Of a stretch of DNA of 53,895 nt, positions 42,799 through 52,806 are shown in pieces (the stretch's first letter is position 1; each line of letters starts with the position of its first letter). The notes under the pieces were generated by a model, which was given only the letters and a program-made list of their open reading frames with translations, was not told where the DNA came from and made no database searches. The translations under genes were made by a program, and so were the position numbers. The DNA is taken from assembly GCF_900129965.1 (NCBI RefSeq), contig NZ_FQXM01000025.1:1-53895 (forward strand), written 5' to 3'. The stretch is from Clostridium grantii DSM 8605. Its GTDB lineage: Bacteria; Bacillota; Clostridia; Clostridiales; Clostridiaceae.

Positions 42799-45700
42799 AT
42801 GAGATTGCAGGGATTGATAGATCCTTTAATAAATAACCCTAAATTTAGTAGCATTATAAAAGATATAGATGAAAAGAGATTCCCCTTTCAGGTTAATGGA
42901 TTATCAGATTCGGGGAAAGCTTATTTTATATATTCTGTTTTTAATAAAAGCGATAAATCCATATTTATTATAACTAGTTCAGATGTGGAGGCTAAGAATC
43001 TATACGAGGATTTATCATTTTACTATCCGTCGGTATATTTTTTGCCTGCTAAACCTGTGGTTTTTTATAATGTATATGCAGTATCGGGTGATTTAAGATG
43101 GGAAAGATTAAAAGTAATTAAGGAAATTTTAACAAATGAACGAAAAATAATTATTACTAGCATAGAATCTGCTTTATCTTCATGTATATCTCCAGAGTTA
43201 TATAAGAAGAATATTGTTAATTTAGCTGTTGGTAAATCTATTAATATAGATAATTTGGTTAAAACACTTATTTCTAGTGGTTATGAACGGGTTAGTATGA
43301 TTGATTCAAAAGGACAATTTTCCTTAAGAGGAGGAATAATAGACGTTTTTTCACCAGTTGAGACTAATCCTTATCGAATTGAGTTGTTCGACGATGAAAT
43401 AGATTCTATTAGAAATTTTAACGTTGAATCTCAAAGAAGTATAGATAAAATAAAAAAAATTAATATTTTTCCGGCAAAAGAACTTATTCTTAGTGAAGAA
43501 CAACTTTTAGAAGGTGAAAAGAAAATTAAGGAAGATTTGAATGATGTTTTATCTAGATTAAAGGATGAAGAGGCATCAGAAAGAATTAATAAATCAATAA
43601 ATAGAAATCTAGAACTTTTAAAAGAAAATAACACTTTTGATACAATTGATAGCTTTATCCCTTATTTTTATGAGAAAACTTATTCATTGTTTGATTATAT
43701 GAAACAATCCTTGATAGTTTTAGATGATGAGGTAAGGACTTTAGGTAAAGCGGAGAGCTCTTATTATGAATTTGAAGATGATTATAAAAATCTATTACAA
43801 AGAGGTAGTATCCTACCTAAACAAGTAGAATTAATCTTAAATAAAGATGAATTCTATCGAAACTTAAAAAGTGCAGACTTAATAACATTAAACCTTATTT
43901 TTAAGGACAATAAAAAACTCGATAAGATGAAAGAGTACAGCTTTAAACAATCTACCTTAAATGGGTATCAAGGTAAAATGAATTTGTTAATAGAAGATAT
44001 AAAACATATGCAAGAAAAAAAGCAAAAAATTATGATTTTAGCAGGAACAAGGCCTAGAGGAGAGCGGTTAGCAGCAAATCTTAGAGAAGAAAATTTGAAT
44101 TGTGTATACAAGGATAAATTAGATGATATAGTTGCTGGAGAGATAGTAGTTACCTTTGGAAGTTTAAATAAAGGTTTTGAATACTCAGATGTAAGTATTA
44201 CTGTAATTTCTGATAAAGAGGTTTTTGGTAAAGCAAGAAAGAGTACTAAAAAAGCTAAAGGAAAAGGTGTATCTAAAATAAGTAGTTACACTGAATTGAA
44301 GCCTGGAGATTATGTTGTTCATGTAAATCATGGAATCGGTGTGTATAAAGGTATAAAACAATTAGACGTTCAAGATTGTAAAAAAGATTATTTAGAACTA
44401 ACTTATAATTCAGGGGACAAACTATTTGTTCCGGTTGATCAATTAGATTTAGTTCAGAAATATATTGGGGGAGAAGGGTCTCATCCAAAAGTAACTAAAT
44501 TAGGTGGAAATGAATGGAGTAAATCTAAAGCTAAAGTTAGAAAAGCTATTAATGAAATTGCACAGGATTTAGTGAAATTATATGCAGTTAGAGCTACGTT
44601 GAAAGGACATAAATTTAATAAAGACACCATTTGGCAAAAACAATTTGAAGAGGAATTTCCTTATCAAGAGACACCGGATCAACTCAGAGCAATTGAAGAG
44701 ATAAAACAAGATATGGAATCTACAAAAGTAATGGATAGACTTGTATGCGGTGATGTAGGGTATGGAAAAACAGAAGTGGCATTAAGAGCTGCATTTAAAT
44801 CAGTTATGGAAGGTAAACAAGTGGCGATTTTAGTACCAACTACAATATTAGCTGAACAGCACTATAACAATATGGTTAAAAGGTTTTCAGATTTTCCAAT
44901 AAAAATAGATATGATAAGTAGATTTAGAACCCCGGCGCAACAAAAGGAAACGCTTAAAGAAGCTAAAGTTGGTAATGTAGATGTATTAGTAGGAACGCAT
45001 AGAATATTACAAAAGGATGTACAATTTAAAGACTTAGGCCTTTTAATTGTTGATGAAGAACAAAGATTTGGAGTTGCACACAAAGAAAAAATAAAAAATT
45101 TGAAAAAAAATATTGAAGTTTTAACTTTGACAGCTACACCTATACCAAGAACTTTACATATGTCTTTAACAGGTATTAGAGACATAAGTGTAATAGAAAC
45201 GCCTCCTGAAGAAAGATATCCTGTACAGACATATGTTGTAGAATTTAATGATCAATTAATAGGGGATGCAATAGAAAGAGAGTTAGGAAGAGGTGGGCAA
45301 GTTTATTTTGTTTACAATAGAGTTGAAACCATAAAAGAAATGGCTTCTTATTTGAATAAGCTGATTCCTAATGCAAGAATAGCTATAGCGCATGGACAAA
45401 TGAAGGAAAGAGAATTAGAAAAAGTCATGTTAGATTTTATGAAATATGAGTATGATATACTTTTATGCACAACAATAATTGAAACAGGATTAGATATACA
45501 AAATGCAAACACTATGATAATTTATGATGCAGATAGATTCGGGTTATCACAACTATATCAATTAAGAGGAAGAGTTGGTAGAACTAATAGAATTGCTTAT
45601 GCATACTTAACTTATAAACCAGATAAGATTTTATCGGAAGTAGCAGAAAAAAGATTAAAGGCAATTAAAGACTTTACAGAGCTTGGATCAGGGTTTAAGA

Positions 45701-46305
45701 TTGCTATGAGAGATCTAGAAATTAGAGGATCAGGTAATGTGGTGGGAAAGGCACAAAGTGGTCAGATGGCAGCAGTAGGGTATGACTTGTATTGCAGAAT
45801 GTTAGAGAATACTATAAAAATTATAAAAGGTGACATTGAGAAAGAGCCTATTGAAACTACGGTAGATTTAAAAGTAGATGCTTATATACCTAGAGAATAT
45901 ATTATAGACGAAATTCAAAAGATTGAAGTATATAAAAGAATCGCATCTATTGATTCAAAGGAAAATTTGATGGATATCCAAGAAGAATTAGAAGATAGAT
46001 TTTCTAATATTCCTGAATCTGTAGAAAATTTAATGAATATTGCTTTGATTAAAAGTATGGCTAGTTCTATTGGTGTTGAGGAAATAAAAGAGAAGAATAA
46101 ACAGGTATCTATACGATTTGAAAATAATAAAAATTTCTCACAAGGATTTATCAAAGCTATTTTAGATAATTACAGTAAATATATAGTTTTCGATTTAGGA
46201 GATAAACCCGTTATTAACTTTATGCTAAAGGACATTAAAAAAGAATTTTTGGTTAACATTTTAAGAGAATTTTTTGAACATTTAAAAACTCTTATTGAAA
46301 CATAA
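42799..46305 (+). CDS. mfd: Transcription-repair coupling factor
   Basis: 1168 residues from ATG 42799, preceded by GGTGAGG. N-terminal UvrB-like region (about 30-300), RNA-polymerase interaction domain (about 490-560; GDYVVHVNHGIGVYKGI), translocase motifs GDVGYGKTEVALRAA, DEEQRFGV, TATPIPRTL and QLRGRVGR, and TRCF C-terminal domain. Removes stalled RNA polymerase and recruits UvrA. Confidence 0.97.
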   Translation: MRLQGLIDPLINNPKFSSIIKDIDEKRFPFQVNGLSDSGKAYFIYSVFNKSDKSIFIITSSDVEAKNLYEDLSFYYPSVYFLPAKPVVFYNVYAVSGDLRWERLKVIKEILTNERKIIITSIESALSSCISPELYKKNIVNLAVGKSINIDNLVKTLISSGYERVSMIDSKGQFSLRGGIIDVFSPVETNPYRIELFDDEIDSIRNFNVESQRSIDKIKKINIFPAKELILSEEQLLEGEKKIKEDLNDVLSRLKDEEASERINKSINRNLELLKENNTFDTIDSFIPYFYEKTYSLFDYMKQSLIVLDDEVRTLGKAESSYYEFEDDYKNLLQRGSILPKQVELILNKDEFYRNLKSADLITLNLIFKDNKKLDKMKEYSFKQSTLNGYQGKMNLLIEDIKHMQEKKQKIMILAGTRPRGERLAANLREENLNCVYKDKLDDIVAGEIVVTFGSLNKGFEYSDVSITVISDKEVFGKARKSTKKAKGKGVSKISSYTELKPGDYVVHVNHGIGVYKGIKQLDVQDCKKDYLELTYNSGDKLFVPVDQLDLVQKYIGGEGSHPKVTKLGGNEWSKSKAKVRKAINEIAQDLVKLYAVRATLKGHKFNKDTIWQKQFEEEFPYQETPDQLRAIEEIKQDMESTKVMDRLVCGDVGYGKTEVALRAAFKSVMEGKQVAILVPTTILAEQHYNNMVKRFSDFPIKIDMISRFRTPAQQKETLKEAKVGNVDVLVGTHRILQKDVQFKDLGLLIVDEEQRFGVAHKEKIKNLKKNIEVLTLTATPIPRTLHMSLTGIRDISVIETPPEERYPVQTYVVEFNDQLIGDAIERELGRGGQVYFVYNRVETIKEMASYLNKLIPNARIAIAHGQMKERELEKVMLDFMKYEYDILLCTTIIETGLDIQNANTMIIYDADRFGLSQLYQLRGRVGRTNRIAYAYLTYKPDKILSEVAEKRLKAIKDFTELGSGFKIAMRDLEIRGSGNVVGKAQSGQMAAVGYDLYCRMLENTIKIIKGDIEKEPIETTVDLKVDAYIPREYIIDEIQKIEVYKRIASIDSKENLMDIQEELEDRFSNIPESVENLMNIALIKSMASSIGVEEIKEKNKQVSIRFENNKNFSQGFIKAILDNYSKYIVFDLGDKPVINFMLKDIKKEFLVNILREFFEHLKTLIET

Positions 46306-46367
46306 TTAATTTATGGTAGAATAAATTTATGCATAAAAAATAATATTAGTAAATGGAGGAAGAAAAA

Positions 46368-47381
46368 TTGAAAAATATAAAGAAAATAGTTGCGGCTAGT
46401 TTATTCGCGATTGTATTAATTTCTGCAACAGGCTGTAATCAAATAAAAAAAACACAGGCAGCAATTGATAAAACTATTGTTGCAGAAGTGGACGGGGATG
46501 CAATTACAAGAAAAGAACTAGATAATGATGATGAAACTTTATATGTAATTGAAAGCATTAAAACTCAGTATGGTGAAACTTACGAAGAAAATGCTGAAGC
46601 TATGGAATCTTTGAAAACTGAAAAATCTAGAATTCTTGATACTATGGTTTTAGATAAACTTTTAATGGCAGAGGTTGATAAAAGAGGAATTATGCCTACG
46701 GATGAAGAAATGACAGCTGGCATAAGCGAACAATATGATTCTATAAAAGCTCAATTTGAAACTGAAGAAGCTTTTACTGAAGCTTTAAAAGCTCAAGGAG
46801 CAACAGAAGAAAGTTTGAAAGAATACATAAAAAAATCAGTTATATATCAAAAATTACAAGAAGACATATTAAAAGATGTTAAAGTTACAGAAGAAGAAAT
46901 TCAAGAATATTATAATAAATACAGTGCAAAATATCCAGCTAATGCAGAGGAACCAACAACTTTAACACTTGCACATATTTTAGTTGCAACTGAAGAAGAA
47001 GCAAATGAAGTTAAGAAAAAGATTGATGATGGTGCGGATTTTGCTGAGATGGCAGCACAGTATGGTACAGATGGAACAAAAGAAACTGGTGGAGAATTAG
47101 GAGAAATTCCAGCTAATACTCAAGATTATGATGCAGACTTTATGCAAGGTGCTATGGCTTTAAAAGCTGATGAAGTTTCAGTACCTGTAAAAAGCCAATT
47201 TGGTTTTCATATAATAAAATGTATAGCTAGAAATGATAAAGATTCTCTTCCATTTGAAGATGTAAAAACATCTATAGAAGCAGAATTAACATACTATAAA
47301 CAAAATGATTCTATTACTGAAACTGTTGATAAATTAAAAGAAGCTGCTGAAATAAAAAAATATGAAGATAGATTGATATAA
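46368..47381 (+). CDS. prsA: Foldase lipoprotein with PpiC domain (PrsA/SurA-like)
   Basis: 337 residues from TTG 46368; the ATG at 46353 is part of the TGGAGG site. Lipobox SATGC (Cys23), SurA-N-like helices (about 40-185) and a parvulin rotamase domain (about 190-290; LTLAHILVATEEEA, GTKETGGELGEI, QFGFHIIKC). Assists folding of exported proteins outside the membrane. Ends in its own terminator. Confidence 0.9.
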   Translation: MKNIKKIVAASLFAIVLISATGCNQIKKTQAAIDKTIVAEVDGDAITRKELDNDDETLYVIESIKTQYGETYEENAEAMESLKTEKSRILDTMVLDKLLMAEVDKRGIMPTDEEMTAGISEQYDSIKAQFETEEAFTEALKAQGATEESLKEYIKKSVIYQKLQEDILKDVKVTEEEIQEYYNKYSAKYPANAEEPTTLTLAHILVATEEEANEVKKKIDDGADFAEMAAQYGTDGTKETGGELGEIPANTQDYDADFMQGAMALKADEVSVPVKSQFGFHIIKCIARNDKDSLPFEDVKTSIEAELTYYKQNDSITETVDKLKEAAEIKKYEDRLI

Positions 47382-47414
47382 AAAAAGGTGATGCGTTAGC
47401 ATCACCTTTTTTTT
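47381..47414 (+). terminator. Terminator after prsA
   Basis: AAAAAAGGTGATGC pairs with GCATCACCTTTTTT, GTTA loop, T tail. Confidence 0.92.
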
Positions 47415-47541
47415 ATTGTTTAATAGAATAAAATATGAATAAAGTGTTAATTATTTAGAGCGATTTTAAATTCGTTTAAGGTTGAAAAAATGTTGCCATG
47501 AACTGTTTTATTTAGTATAAAAATTAATGCTATACAAATGT

Positions 47542-47571
47542 GTATAAAATTTCATGTTTGTACGGATAATA
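47542..47571 (+). promoter_or_regulatory. Candidate sigma-G/F-type promoter of spoVT
   Basis: GTATA (47542-47546), 18 nt, GATAATA (47565-47571). The -10 has one mismatch to the sigma-G form CATNHTA. Weak, but spoVT is forespore-expressed in B. subtilis. Confidence 0.3.
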
Positions 47572-47615
47572 ATGTTGAAATAGATTATTAATACAATTAA
47601 GGAGGTCAAGTCTAT

Positions 47616-48170
47616 ATGAAAGCTACAGGAATTGTAAGAAGAATAGACGATCTAGGAAGAGTAGTTATACCTAAAGAAATCAGAAGAACCCTTAGAATCA
47701 GAGAAGGAGATCCATTAGAAATTTTCACTGATAGAGAGGGCGGTGTAATACTTAAAAAATATTCACCAATAGGCGAATTGAGTGATTTTTCTAAAGAATA
47801 TGCTGAATCTTTGCATTCAACAATAGGAAATATAATTTTAATTGCAGATAAAGATACCATTGTATCTGTTAGCGGAGCTCCTAAAAAAGAATATGGAGAT
47901 AAAAAAGTTAGTATGGAGCTTGAAAAGATTATGGAAGAAAGGCATACAGTAAGAACAGGAGAGGGTGAAAGCAAAGTAATCCCAATAATGGATGATGAAG
48001 ATGTTGAAAACAAATACTCAAGTCAAGTAGTGGCACCAATTATAGCTGAAGGTGATGCTATTGGAGCAGTTATGATTTTATCAACAGAGCCAAAAAGTAA
48101 ATTTGGAGAGTTAGAAGAAAAAATTGCAGAAACAGCGGCATCTTTTTTAGGTAAACAGATGGAACAATAA
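47616..48170 (+). CDS. spoVT: Stage V sporulation protein T
   Basis: 184 residues. N-terminal AbrB swapped-hairpin domain (MKATGIVRRIDDLGRVVIPK, EIRRTLRIREGDPLEIF) and C-terminal GAF-like domain (about 60-182). Forespore transcription factor that tunes late sporulation genes in B. subtilis. AAGGAGG before the ATG. Stop codon lies in the terminator stem. Confidence 0.96.
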   Translation: MKATGIVRRIDDLGRVVIPKEIRRTLRIREGDPLEIFTDREGGVILKKYSPIGELSDFSKEYAESLHSTIGNIILIADKDTIVSVSGAPKKEYGDKKVSMELEKIMEERHTVRTGEGESKVIPIMDDEDVENKYSSQVVAPIIAEGDAIGAVMILSTEPKSKFGELEEKIAETAASFLGKQMEQ

Positions 48171-48196
48171 ATGGCAGAATTCTGCCATTTATTTTT
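48166..48196 (+). terminator. Terminator overlapping the spoVT stop codon
   Basis: AATAAATGGCAGA and TCTGCCATTTATT form a 13-bp perfect stem with a 2-nt centre and T residues after. Confidence 0.85.
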
Positions 48197-48260
48197 GTAA
48201 TAAAAAGTAAAAACCAAGAGTATAAATACTTATACTAAGTGAGAAAAGTGGAGGTATATT

Positions 48261-49802
48261 TTGAAAAGACAATCTTTGTTGAGAGGAACATTGATTTTAG
48301 GGGTTTCGGGCATATTTGCTCGGTTTATTGGTATATTTTTTAGGATACCATTAACGATTCTTGTAGGAGATGAGGGAATCGGATATTACCAAATGGCTTA
48401 TCCCATGTATATGTTTTATATTGCATTAGCAGCTGGTATTCCTTTAGCTATGTCAAAGATGATTTCTGAAAGAAGAGCTTTAAATGATAATAAAGGAATC
48501 GTGCTGGTATTTAAAGAATCTTTATTGCTTATGCTTTTGCTAGGAGTTGGTACAAGTCTTATTATGCTTTTATTTTCTAAACAAATAACAATACTATTTA
48601 AATGGGATAATAAAGCATATTATTCGTTGATGGCATTAGGGGTGGCGCCTATTTTTATTTCGATAATGGGAGCTTTTAGGGGTTTTTTTCAAGGCTTACA
48701 GAATATGACACCAACTGGAATATCGCAAATATTGGAGCAAATAGGACGAGTTATCATTGGCATAGGGTTGGCGGTTATATTACTACCGAAAGGGGTTGAA
48801 TATGCGGCTGGTGGAGCTACGCTGGGTGCTGCGGCAGGTGGAGCATTAGGATCGCTATATTTATTTGATATGTACATAAAAGCAAGGAAAGATTTAAATG
48901 TAGGAAAGGTTAACTATGACCCGGAGGTTATGAGTAGTTTATTAAGAATTGCAATACCAATTTCTTTGGGTGGGGCGGTAGGAACAATTATGAATTTGAT
49001 TGATTCAATATTAGTTCCTCAAAAACTACTACAAGCGGGGTATTCTTTAAAATCTTCTACTGTTTTATATGGTCAATTAACTGGAAAAGCAGCAGTTTTG
49101 GCAAATGTTCCACTTACAATATCAGCTGCTTTATGCGCATCATTAGTGCCTATAATTTCTGCAGCCTATTTATTCAAAAGAAAAAATGAATTAGAATATA
49201 ATATAGCAAATGTTTTTAAACTTTCTTTTGTCATTGCGTTACCATCAACTATGGGTTTATATTTACTGGCGGAGCCCATTATGATTTTGATTTTCAGAAG
49301 TCAAGCAGGTGGGTATGATATTTTGAAATATAGTGCATTAACTATTCCCTTTATAGTACTTACTCAAACCACAACCATAATATTACAAGCAACAACATCT
49401 AAGCTTATGCCTATAATAAATTTAATTATAGGATGTGTTGTGAAGGTTGTAGTTGCCTCAATATTAATCCCCATTCCAGAGATAAATATATATGGAGCAG
49501 TTATAAGTACTATTTTAGCCTATTTAATATGTTTCTCTTTAAATCTATCATTGATGATTAAAAAGTTTGATTTTAAAGTAAATATTTATGAAGTTTTGAT
49601 TAAACCAGCAATAGCCACAATAGCTATGTCATTTATAGTTGTTTTTGTTTATTTAAAGATGTATAATCAAACAATGAGTAATTCATTAGCCTGTGCAATA
49701 TCTATTTTTGCTGGTATATTAACATATAGTATACTAATCTTGGTGCTTGGTGTTTTGGACTATAACACTTTTAAATTGAAATTGGCTAATAAATTTAGGT
49801 GA
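48261..49802 (+). CDS. MOP-superfamily flippase, SpoVB/YabM family
   Basis: 513 residues, about 14 membrane segments. RGTLILGVSGIFARFIGIFFRIPL, GDEGIGYYQMAYPMY and GAFRGFFQGLQNMTPT are typical of the polysaccharide-export MATE-like family that includes SpoVB and YabM. Likely moves a lipid-linked oligosaccharide across the membrane. Position between spoVT and yabN matches B. subtilis yabM. TTG start with GGAGG upstream. Confidence 0.88.
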   Translation: MKRQSLLRGTLILGVSGIFARFIGIFFRIPLTILVGDEGIGYYQMAYPMYMFYIALAAGIPLAMSKMISERRALNDNKGIVLVFKESLLLMLLLGVGTSLIMLLFSKQITILFKWDNKAYYSLMALGVAPIFISIMGAFRGFFQGLQNMTPTGISQILEQIGRVIIGIGLAVILLPKGVEYAAGGATLGAAAGGALGSLYLFDMYIKARKDLNVGKVNYDPEVMSSLLRIAIPISLGGAVGTIMNLIDSILVPQKLLQAGYSLKSSTVLYGQLTGKAAVLANVPLTISAALCASLVPIISAAYLFKRKNELEYNIANVFKLSFVIALPSTMGLYLLAEPIMILIFRSQAGGYDILKYSALTIPFIVLTQTTTIILQATTSKLMPIINLIIGCVVKVVVASILIPIPEINIYGAVISTILAYLICFSLNLSLMIKKFDFKVNIYEVLIKPAIATIAMSFIVVFVYLKMYNQTMSNSLACAISIFAGILTYSILILVLGVLDYNTFKLKLANKFR

Positions 49803-49817
49803 TTGAGAGGGTAAAAT

Positions 49818-51269
49818 ATGATTAAAATAGTAGGTCTAGGGCCGGGAAATATAGATGCACTGACCATTGGTACATTAAATGTATTAAAAGAAAGTAGTAA
49901 TGTTTTTTTTAGAACAGAGATTCATCCTAATGTAAAAGATTTAAAAGAATTTGGAATAAATTTTTGCAGTTATGATTATTTATATGAGACATTGGATAAG
50001 TTTGATGATGTGTATTCATCTATGGCAAAGGATTTAGTAGAAAAGCACAAAGAGTATAAAGATATAGTTTATGCAGTGCCAGGTCATCCTTTGGTAGCAG
50101 AAAAATCTGTTGCTTTACTATTGGAACTGTGTAAAATAGAGAATGTGGCAGTGGAGATATTACCAGCTGTGAGTTTTATTGATGCTATTGTAGAAAGTTT
50201 GAAGCTAGATCCTATAAATGGACTTAAGATAGTTGATTCTTTTGACTTGAATAATCAAATTTTTGATAAAAGAGTTGACACGATAATAACACAGGTATAT
50301 GATAAATTTATTGCATCTGAGGTAAAGATAAGCTTAAGCCAATATTATAGGGATGATACAGAAATTTATTTTGTCCGCGCGGCTGGGGTTAAAGGATTAG
50401 AAAGCATAAGAATGATATCTTTATATGAGTTGGATAGGCAAGAAGATATTGATTATTTAACTTCTGTATACATACCTAAAAATGTAAATTCATCAAAAGA
50501 TTTCAATGATTTGCTAAATATTATGGGAAAGCTCAGAAGTGAAGATGGCTGTCCGTGGGACATTGAACAGACTCATGCTTCTTTGAAAAGATGTTTAATA
50601 GAAGAATGTTATGAAGTATTGGAAGCTATTGATGATCAAGATGTAGATGGAATAATAGAAGAATTAGGTGATGTACTCCTTCAGGTGGTATTTCATTCAC
50701 AAATAGGAAAAGAAGATGGATATTTTAATGTGAATGATGTTATAGAAGGTATCTGCAACAAACTAATACAAAGACACCCACATGTTTTTAATGAAGGACA
50801 TGTTGAAAATTCAGAACAAGTTTTAATTAATTGGGAAAATATAAAAAAAGAAGAAAAAGGTTTTAATTCATATACAGAAGAGTTGAAACATGTTGCGAAA
50901 AACTTGCCTTCGTTGATAAGGGCTGATAAAATTCAGAGAAAAGCAGCTAAAGCTGGTTTTGATTGGGATGATATATCTTTTGTATTTGATAAAATAATTG
51001 AAGAATTTGAAGAAGTTAAGGAAGTATACAAATCTCAAAATAAGTTAAGAATAAAAGAAGAAATAGGTGATTTAATATTTAGTTTGGTTAATTTATCAAG
51101 ATTTCTTGACATTGACCCAGAGTTTGCATTAAATTATACTATAGACAAATTTATTTCTAGATTTGAATATATTGAAAAGTCTACAATAAATAAAGGGTTG
51201 TGCTTAGAACAAATGACTTTGAAAGAAATGGATAAACTATGGGAAGAAGCAAAAACAAATAAATTGTAA
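49818..51269 (+). CDS. YabN-type fusion: tetrapyrrole-methylase-like domain plus MazG pyrophosphohydrolase
   Basis: 483 residues. N-terminal methylase-like domain (1-~215; IVGLGPGNIDALTIGT, AVPGHPLVAEKS). MazG domains follow (about 230-480): LRSEDGCPWDIEQTHASLKR, EELGDVLLQVVFHSQ and a second EEIGDLIFSLVNLSRF. Hydrolyses non-canonical NTPs; the role of the methylase half is unknown. Known fixed fusion in Firmicutes, so not a novelty. Confidence 0.93.
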   Translation: MIKIVGLGPGNIDALTIGTLNVLKESSNVFFRTEIHPNVKDLKEFGINFCSYDYLYETLDKFDDVYSSMAKDLVEKHKEYKDIVYAVPGHPLVAEKSVALLLELCKIENVAVEILPAVSFIDAIVESLKLDPINGLKIVDSFDLNNQIFDKRVDTIITQVYDKFIASEVKISLSQYYRDDTEIYFVRAAGVKGLESIRMISLYELDRQEDIDYLTSVYIPKNVNSSKDFNDLLNIMGKLRSEDGCPWDIEQTHASLKRCLIEECYEVLEAIDDQDVDGIIEELGDVLLQVVFHSQIGKEDGYFNVNDVIEGICNKLIQRHPHVFNEGHVENSEQVLINWENIKKEEKGFNSYTEELKHVAKNLPSLIRADKIQRKAAKAGFDWDDISFVFDKIIEEFEEVKEVYKSQNKLRIKEEIGDLIFSLVNLSRFLDIDPEFALNYTIDKFISRFEYIEKSTINKGLCLEQMTLKEMDKLWEEAKTNKL

Positions 51270-51278
51270 AATAAGCGA

Positions 51279-51308
51279 AAAAAATTCTTCAAAAAAGAAG
51301 GATTTTTA
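51279..51308 (+). terminator. Weak terminator after yabN
   Basis: AAAAATTCTTC pairs with GAAGGATTTTT (one G-T pair), 6-nt A-rich loop. Confidence 0.45.
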
Positions 51309-51366
51309 TATAAAAAAAAGAATAAAACATATATCTTAGTGATATCATTTTAAGGAGGAAACAAAA

Positions 51367-51642
51367 GTGAATAAATCAGATTTAGTAGCAAAAATGGCGG
51401 AAAGAAGTGGATTAACAAAAAAGGATGCTGAAATGGCTTTAAAATCATTTATTGAAACAGTAGAAGAAGCGTTAGAAGGCGGAGATAAAGTTCAATTAGT
51501 TGGATTTGGTACTTTCGAAACTCGTGCAAGAGCAGAAAGACAAGGAAGAAATCCAAGAACTAAAGAAGAAATAACAATTCCAGCTTCTGTAGCTCCAGTA
51601 TTTAAAGCAGGAAAAGAATTCAAAGAAAGAGTTAATAAGTAA
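51367..51642 (+). CDS. hup: HU-family DNA-binding protein
   Basis: 91 residues. MNKSDLVAKMAERSGLTKKD at the N-terminus; DNA-binding arm FGTFETRARAERQGRNP. Histone-like chromosome compaction. GTG start with AAGGAGG upstream. Confidence 0.97.
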   Translation: MNKSDLVAKMAERSGLTKKDAEMALKSFIETVEEALEGGDKVQLVGFGTFETRARAERQGRNPRTKEEITIPASVAPVFKAGKEFKERVNK

Positions 51643-51656
51643 TTAGATAATAACTA

Positions 51657-51680
51657 AAGCCCAGGTTACTGGGTTTTTTG
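51657..51680 (+). terminator. Terminator after hup
   Basis: CCCAG, GTTA loop, CTGGG, then six T residues. Confidence 0.8.
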
Positions 51681-51700
51681 TTTTATAAAGGGAGGCAATT

Positions 51701-51961
51701 ATGAGACTTGATAAATATCTAAAAATATCAAGAATGATAAAAAGAAGGACTATTGCAAAAGAAGCTTGCATAAGTGGTAGAGTACTAATTAATGGTAAAA
51801 TAGCAAAAGCTAGTACAGAAGTGAAAGAAAATGATATAATAGAAATTAGTTTTGCTAAAAGTTCATTAAAAGCTAAGGTGCTAAATATAGCAACTCATGT
51901 ATCAAAAGAGGATGCAAGAAATTTATATGAAATAATTTTAGATTCTGAAGAAAATATTTAA
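51701..51961 (+). CDS. rqcP: S4-domain RNA-binding protein RqcP (YabO)
   Basis: 86 residues, S4 domain (MRLDKYLKISRMIKRRTIAK, GRVLINGKIAKAST). In B. subtilis RqcP works with RqcH in alanine tailing of peptides on stalled large ribosomal subunits. Same position as yabO. GGGAGG before the ATG. Confidence 0.92.
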   Translation: MRLDKYLKISRMIKRRTIAKEACISGRVLINGKIAKASTEVKENDIIEISFAKSSLKAKVLNIATHVSKEDARNLYEIILDSEENI

Positions 51962-51995
51962 ACTTTCTTCTATGCGTAATAGTTTATATGTGAAG

Positions 51996-52024
51996 TAATA
52001 TTAAAACAATTTTTAGCATATAAA
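51996..52024 (+). promoter_or_regulatory. Sigma-E-type promoter of yabP-yabQ
   Basis: TAATATT (51996-52002, full match to KMATATT), 14 nt, CATATAAA (52017-52024, 6 of 8 to CATACAMT), 24 nt before yabP. yabP and yabQ are sigma-E genes in B. subtilis. Confidence 0.7.
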
Positions 52025-52048
52025 TATTTACAAGTGGGAGGGATGAGG

Positions 52049-52339
52049 ATGGAAGGCAAAAAAGAAATTGTTGATATAAATAAAAGTAGTCTGTCTTTAG
52101 AAAATAGGAATAAGTTAATTCTTTCAGGGGTTTCAGAAGTTATAACTTTTGATGAAGCAGTGATCCAACTTGATACCAAGTTGGGAAAGTTGACAATTAA
52201 GGGTGAAGAACTTAAAATGAATAAATTGGATGTACAATATGGAGATGTTGTTATATTAGGGCAAGTAAATAGTATGATTTATTCTTCAACTCAAAGTAAA
52301 AGCGATAAGGAAAGTATTATCGCAAGGTTATTTAGGTGA
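52049..52339 (+). CDS. yabP: Sporulation protein YabP
   Basis: 96 residues from ATG 52049, chosen because GGGAGGG (52035-52041) is well placed; GTG 52034 and ATG 52043 overlap it. YabP/YqfC family: LILSGVSEVITFDEAVIQL, LTIKGEELKMNKLDVQYGDV. Mother-cell protein needed for spore cortex or coat formation. yabQ starts 7 nt after its stop. Confidence 0.92.
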   Translation: MEGKKEIVDINKSSLSLENRNKLILSGVSEVITFDEAVIQLDTKLGKLTIKGEELKMNKLDVQYGDVVILGQVNSMIYSSTQSKSDKESIIARLFR

Positions 52340-52346
52340 TGAAGAT

Positions 52347-52751
52347 ATGATTATGTCTATTGATATTCAAATAAAAATGATGATTTATAGTCTATTTACA
52401 GGGATTATTACTGGAATATTGTTTGATGTGTATAGAACAATAAGAGGATTTGAAAATCCCAATAAAGTACTTACCGTTCTTGAAGATATTTTATTTTGGA
52501 TTCTTGTAGGGTTGCTAGATTTCATATTCTTATTGTATAATAATTATGCATATATAGGTATTTACGTTTATGGTTTTTTATTTCTAGGAATATTTTTATA
52601 TATAAAATTTAGTAGTAAAGTTTTTATAAAAACTATAAATAGAATATTATTATTTATAGTTAAGATTATACGAGTTGTTTTAAACATAATAATGTATCCA
52701 TTTAATCTTTTTTATTATAATATAATCAAGAAAAATAGAAATAATTCTTGA
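52347..52751 (+). CDS. yabQ: Sporulation membrane protein YabQ
   Basis: 134 residues, about four membrane segments; GIITGILFDVYRTIRG is the family hallmark. Needed for cortex formation in B. subtilis. Start ATG 52347 (ATG 52353 possible), with AGGTGATG upstream overlapping the yabP end. Confidence 0.9.
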   Translation: MIMSIDIQIKMMIYSLFTGIITGILFDVYRTIRGFENPNKVLTVLEDILFWILVGLLDFIFLLYNNYAYIGIYVYGFLFLGIFLYIKFSSKVFIKTINRILLFIVKIIRVVLNIIMYPFNLFYYNIIKKNRNNS

Positions 52752-52806
52752 ATATAAATTGAAACACAACTAAAATATAGATATACTATATTTTAGGAGT
52801 AAATAT

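Noticed and set aside
47612..48013. 133-codon minus-strand frame inside spoVT
   Set aside because: Lies wholly opposite the AbrB/GAF coding sequence; Ser/Leu-rich reverse-frame composition.
49818..51269. Methylase-MazG fusion as a novelty
   Set aside because: This is the ordinary YabN architecture of Firmicutes.
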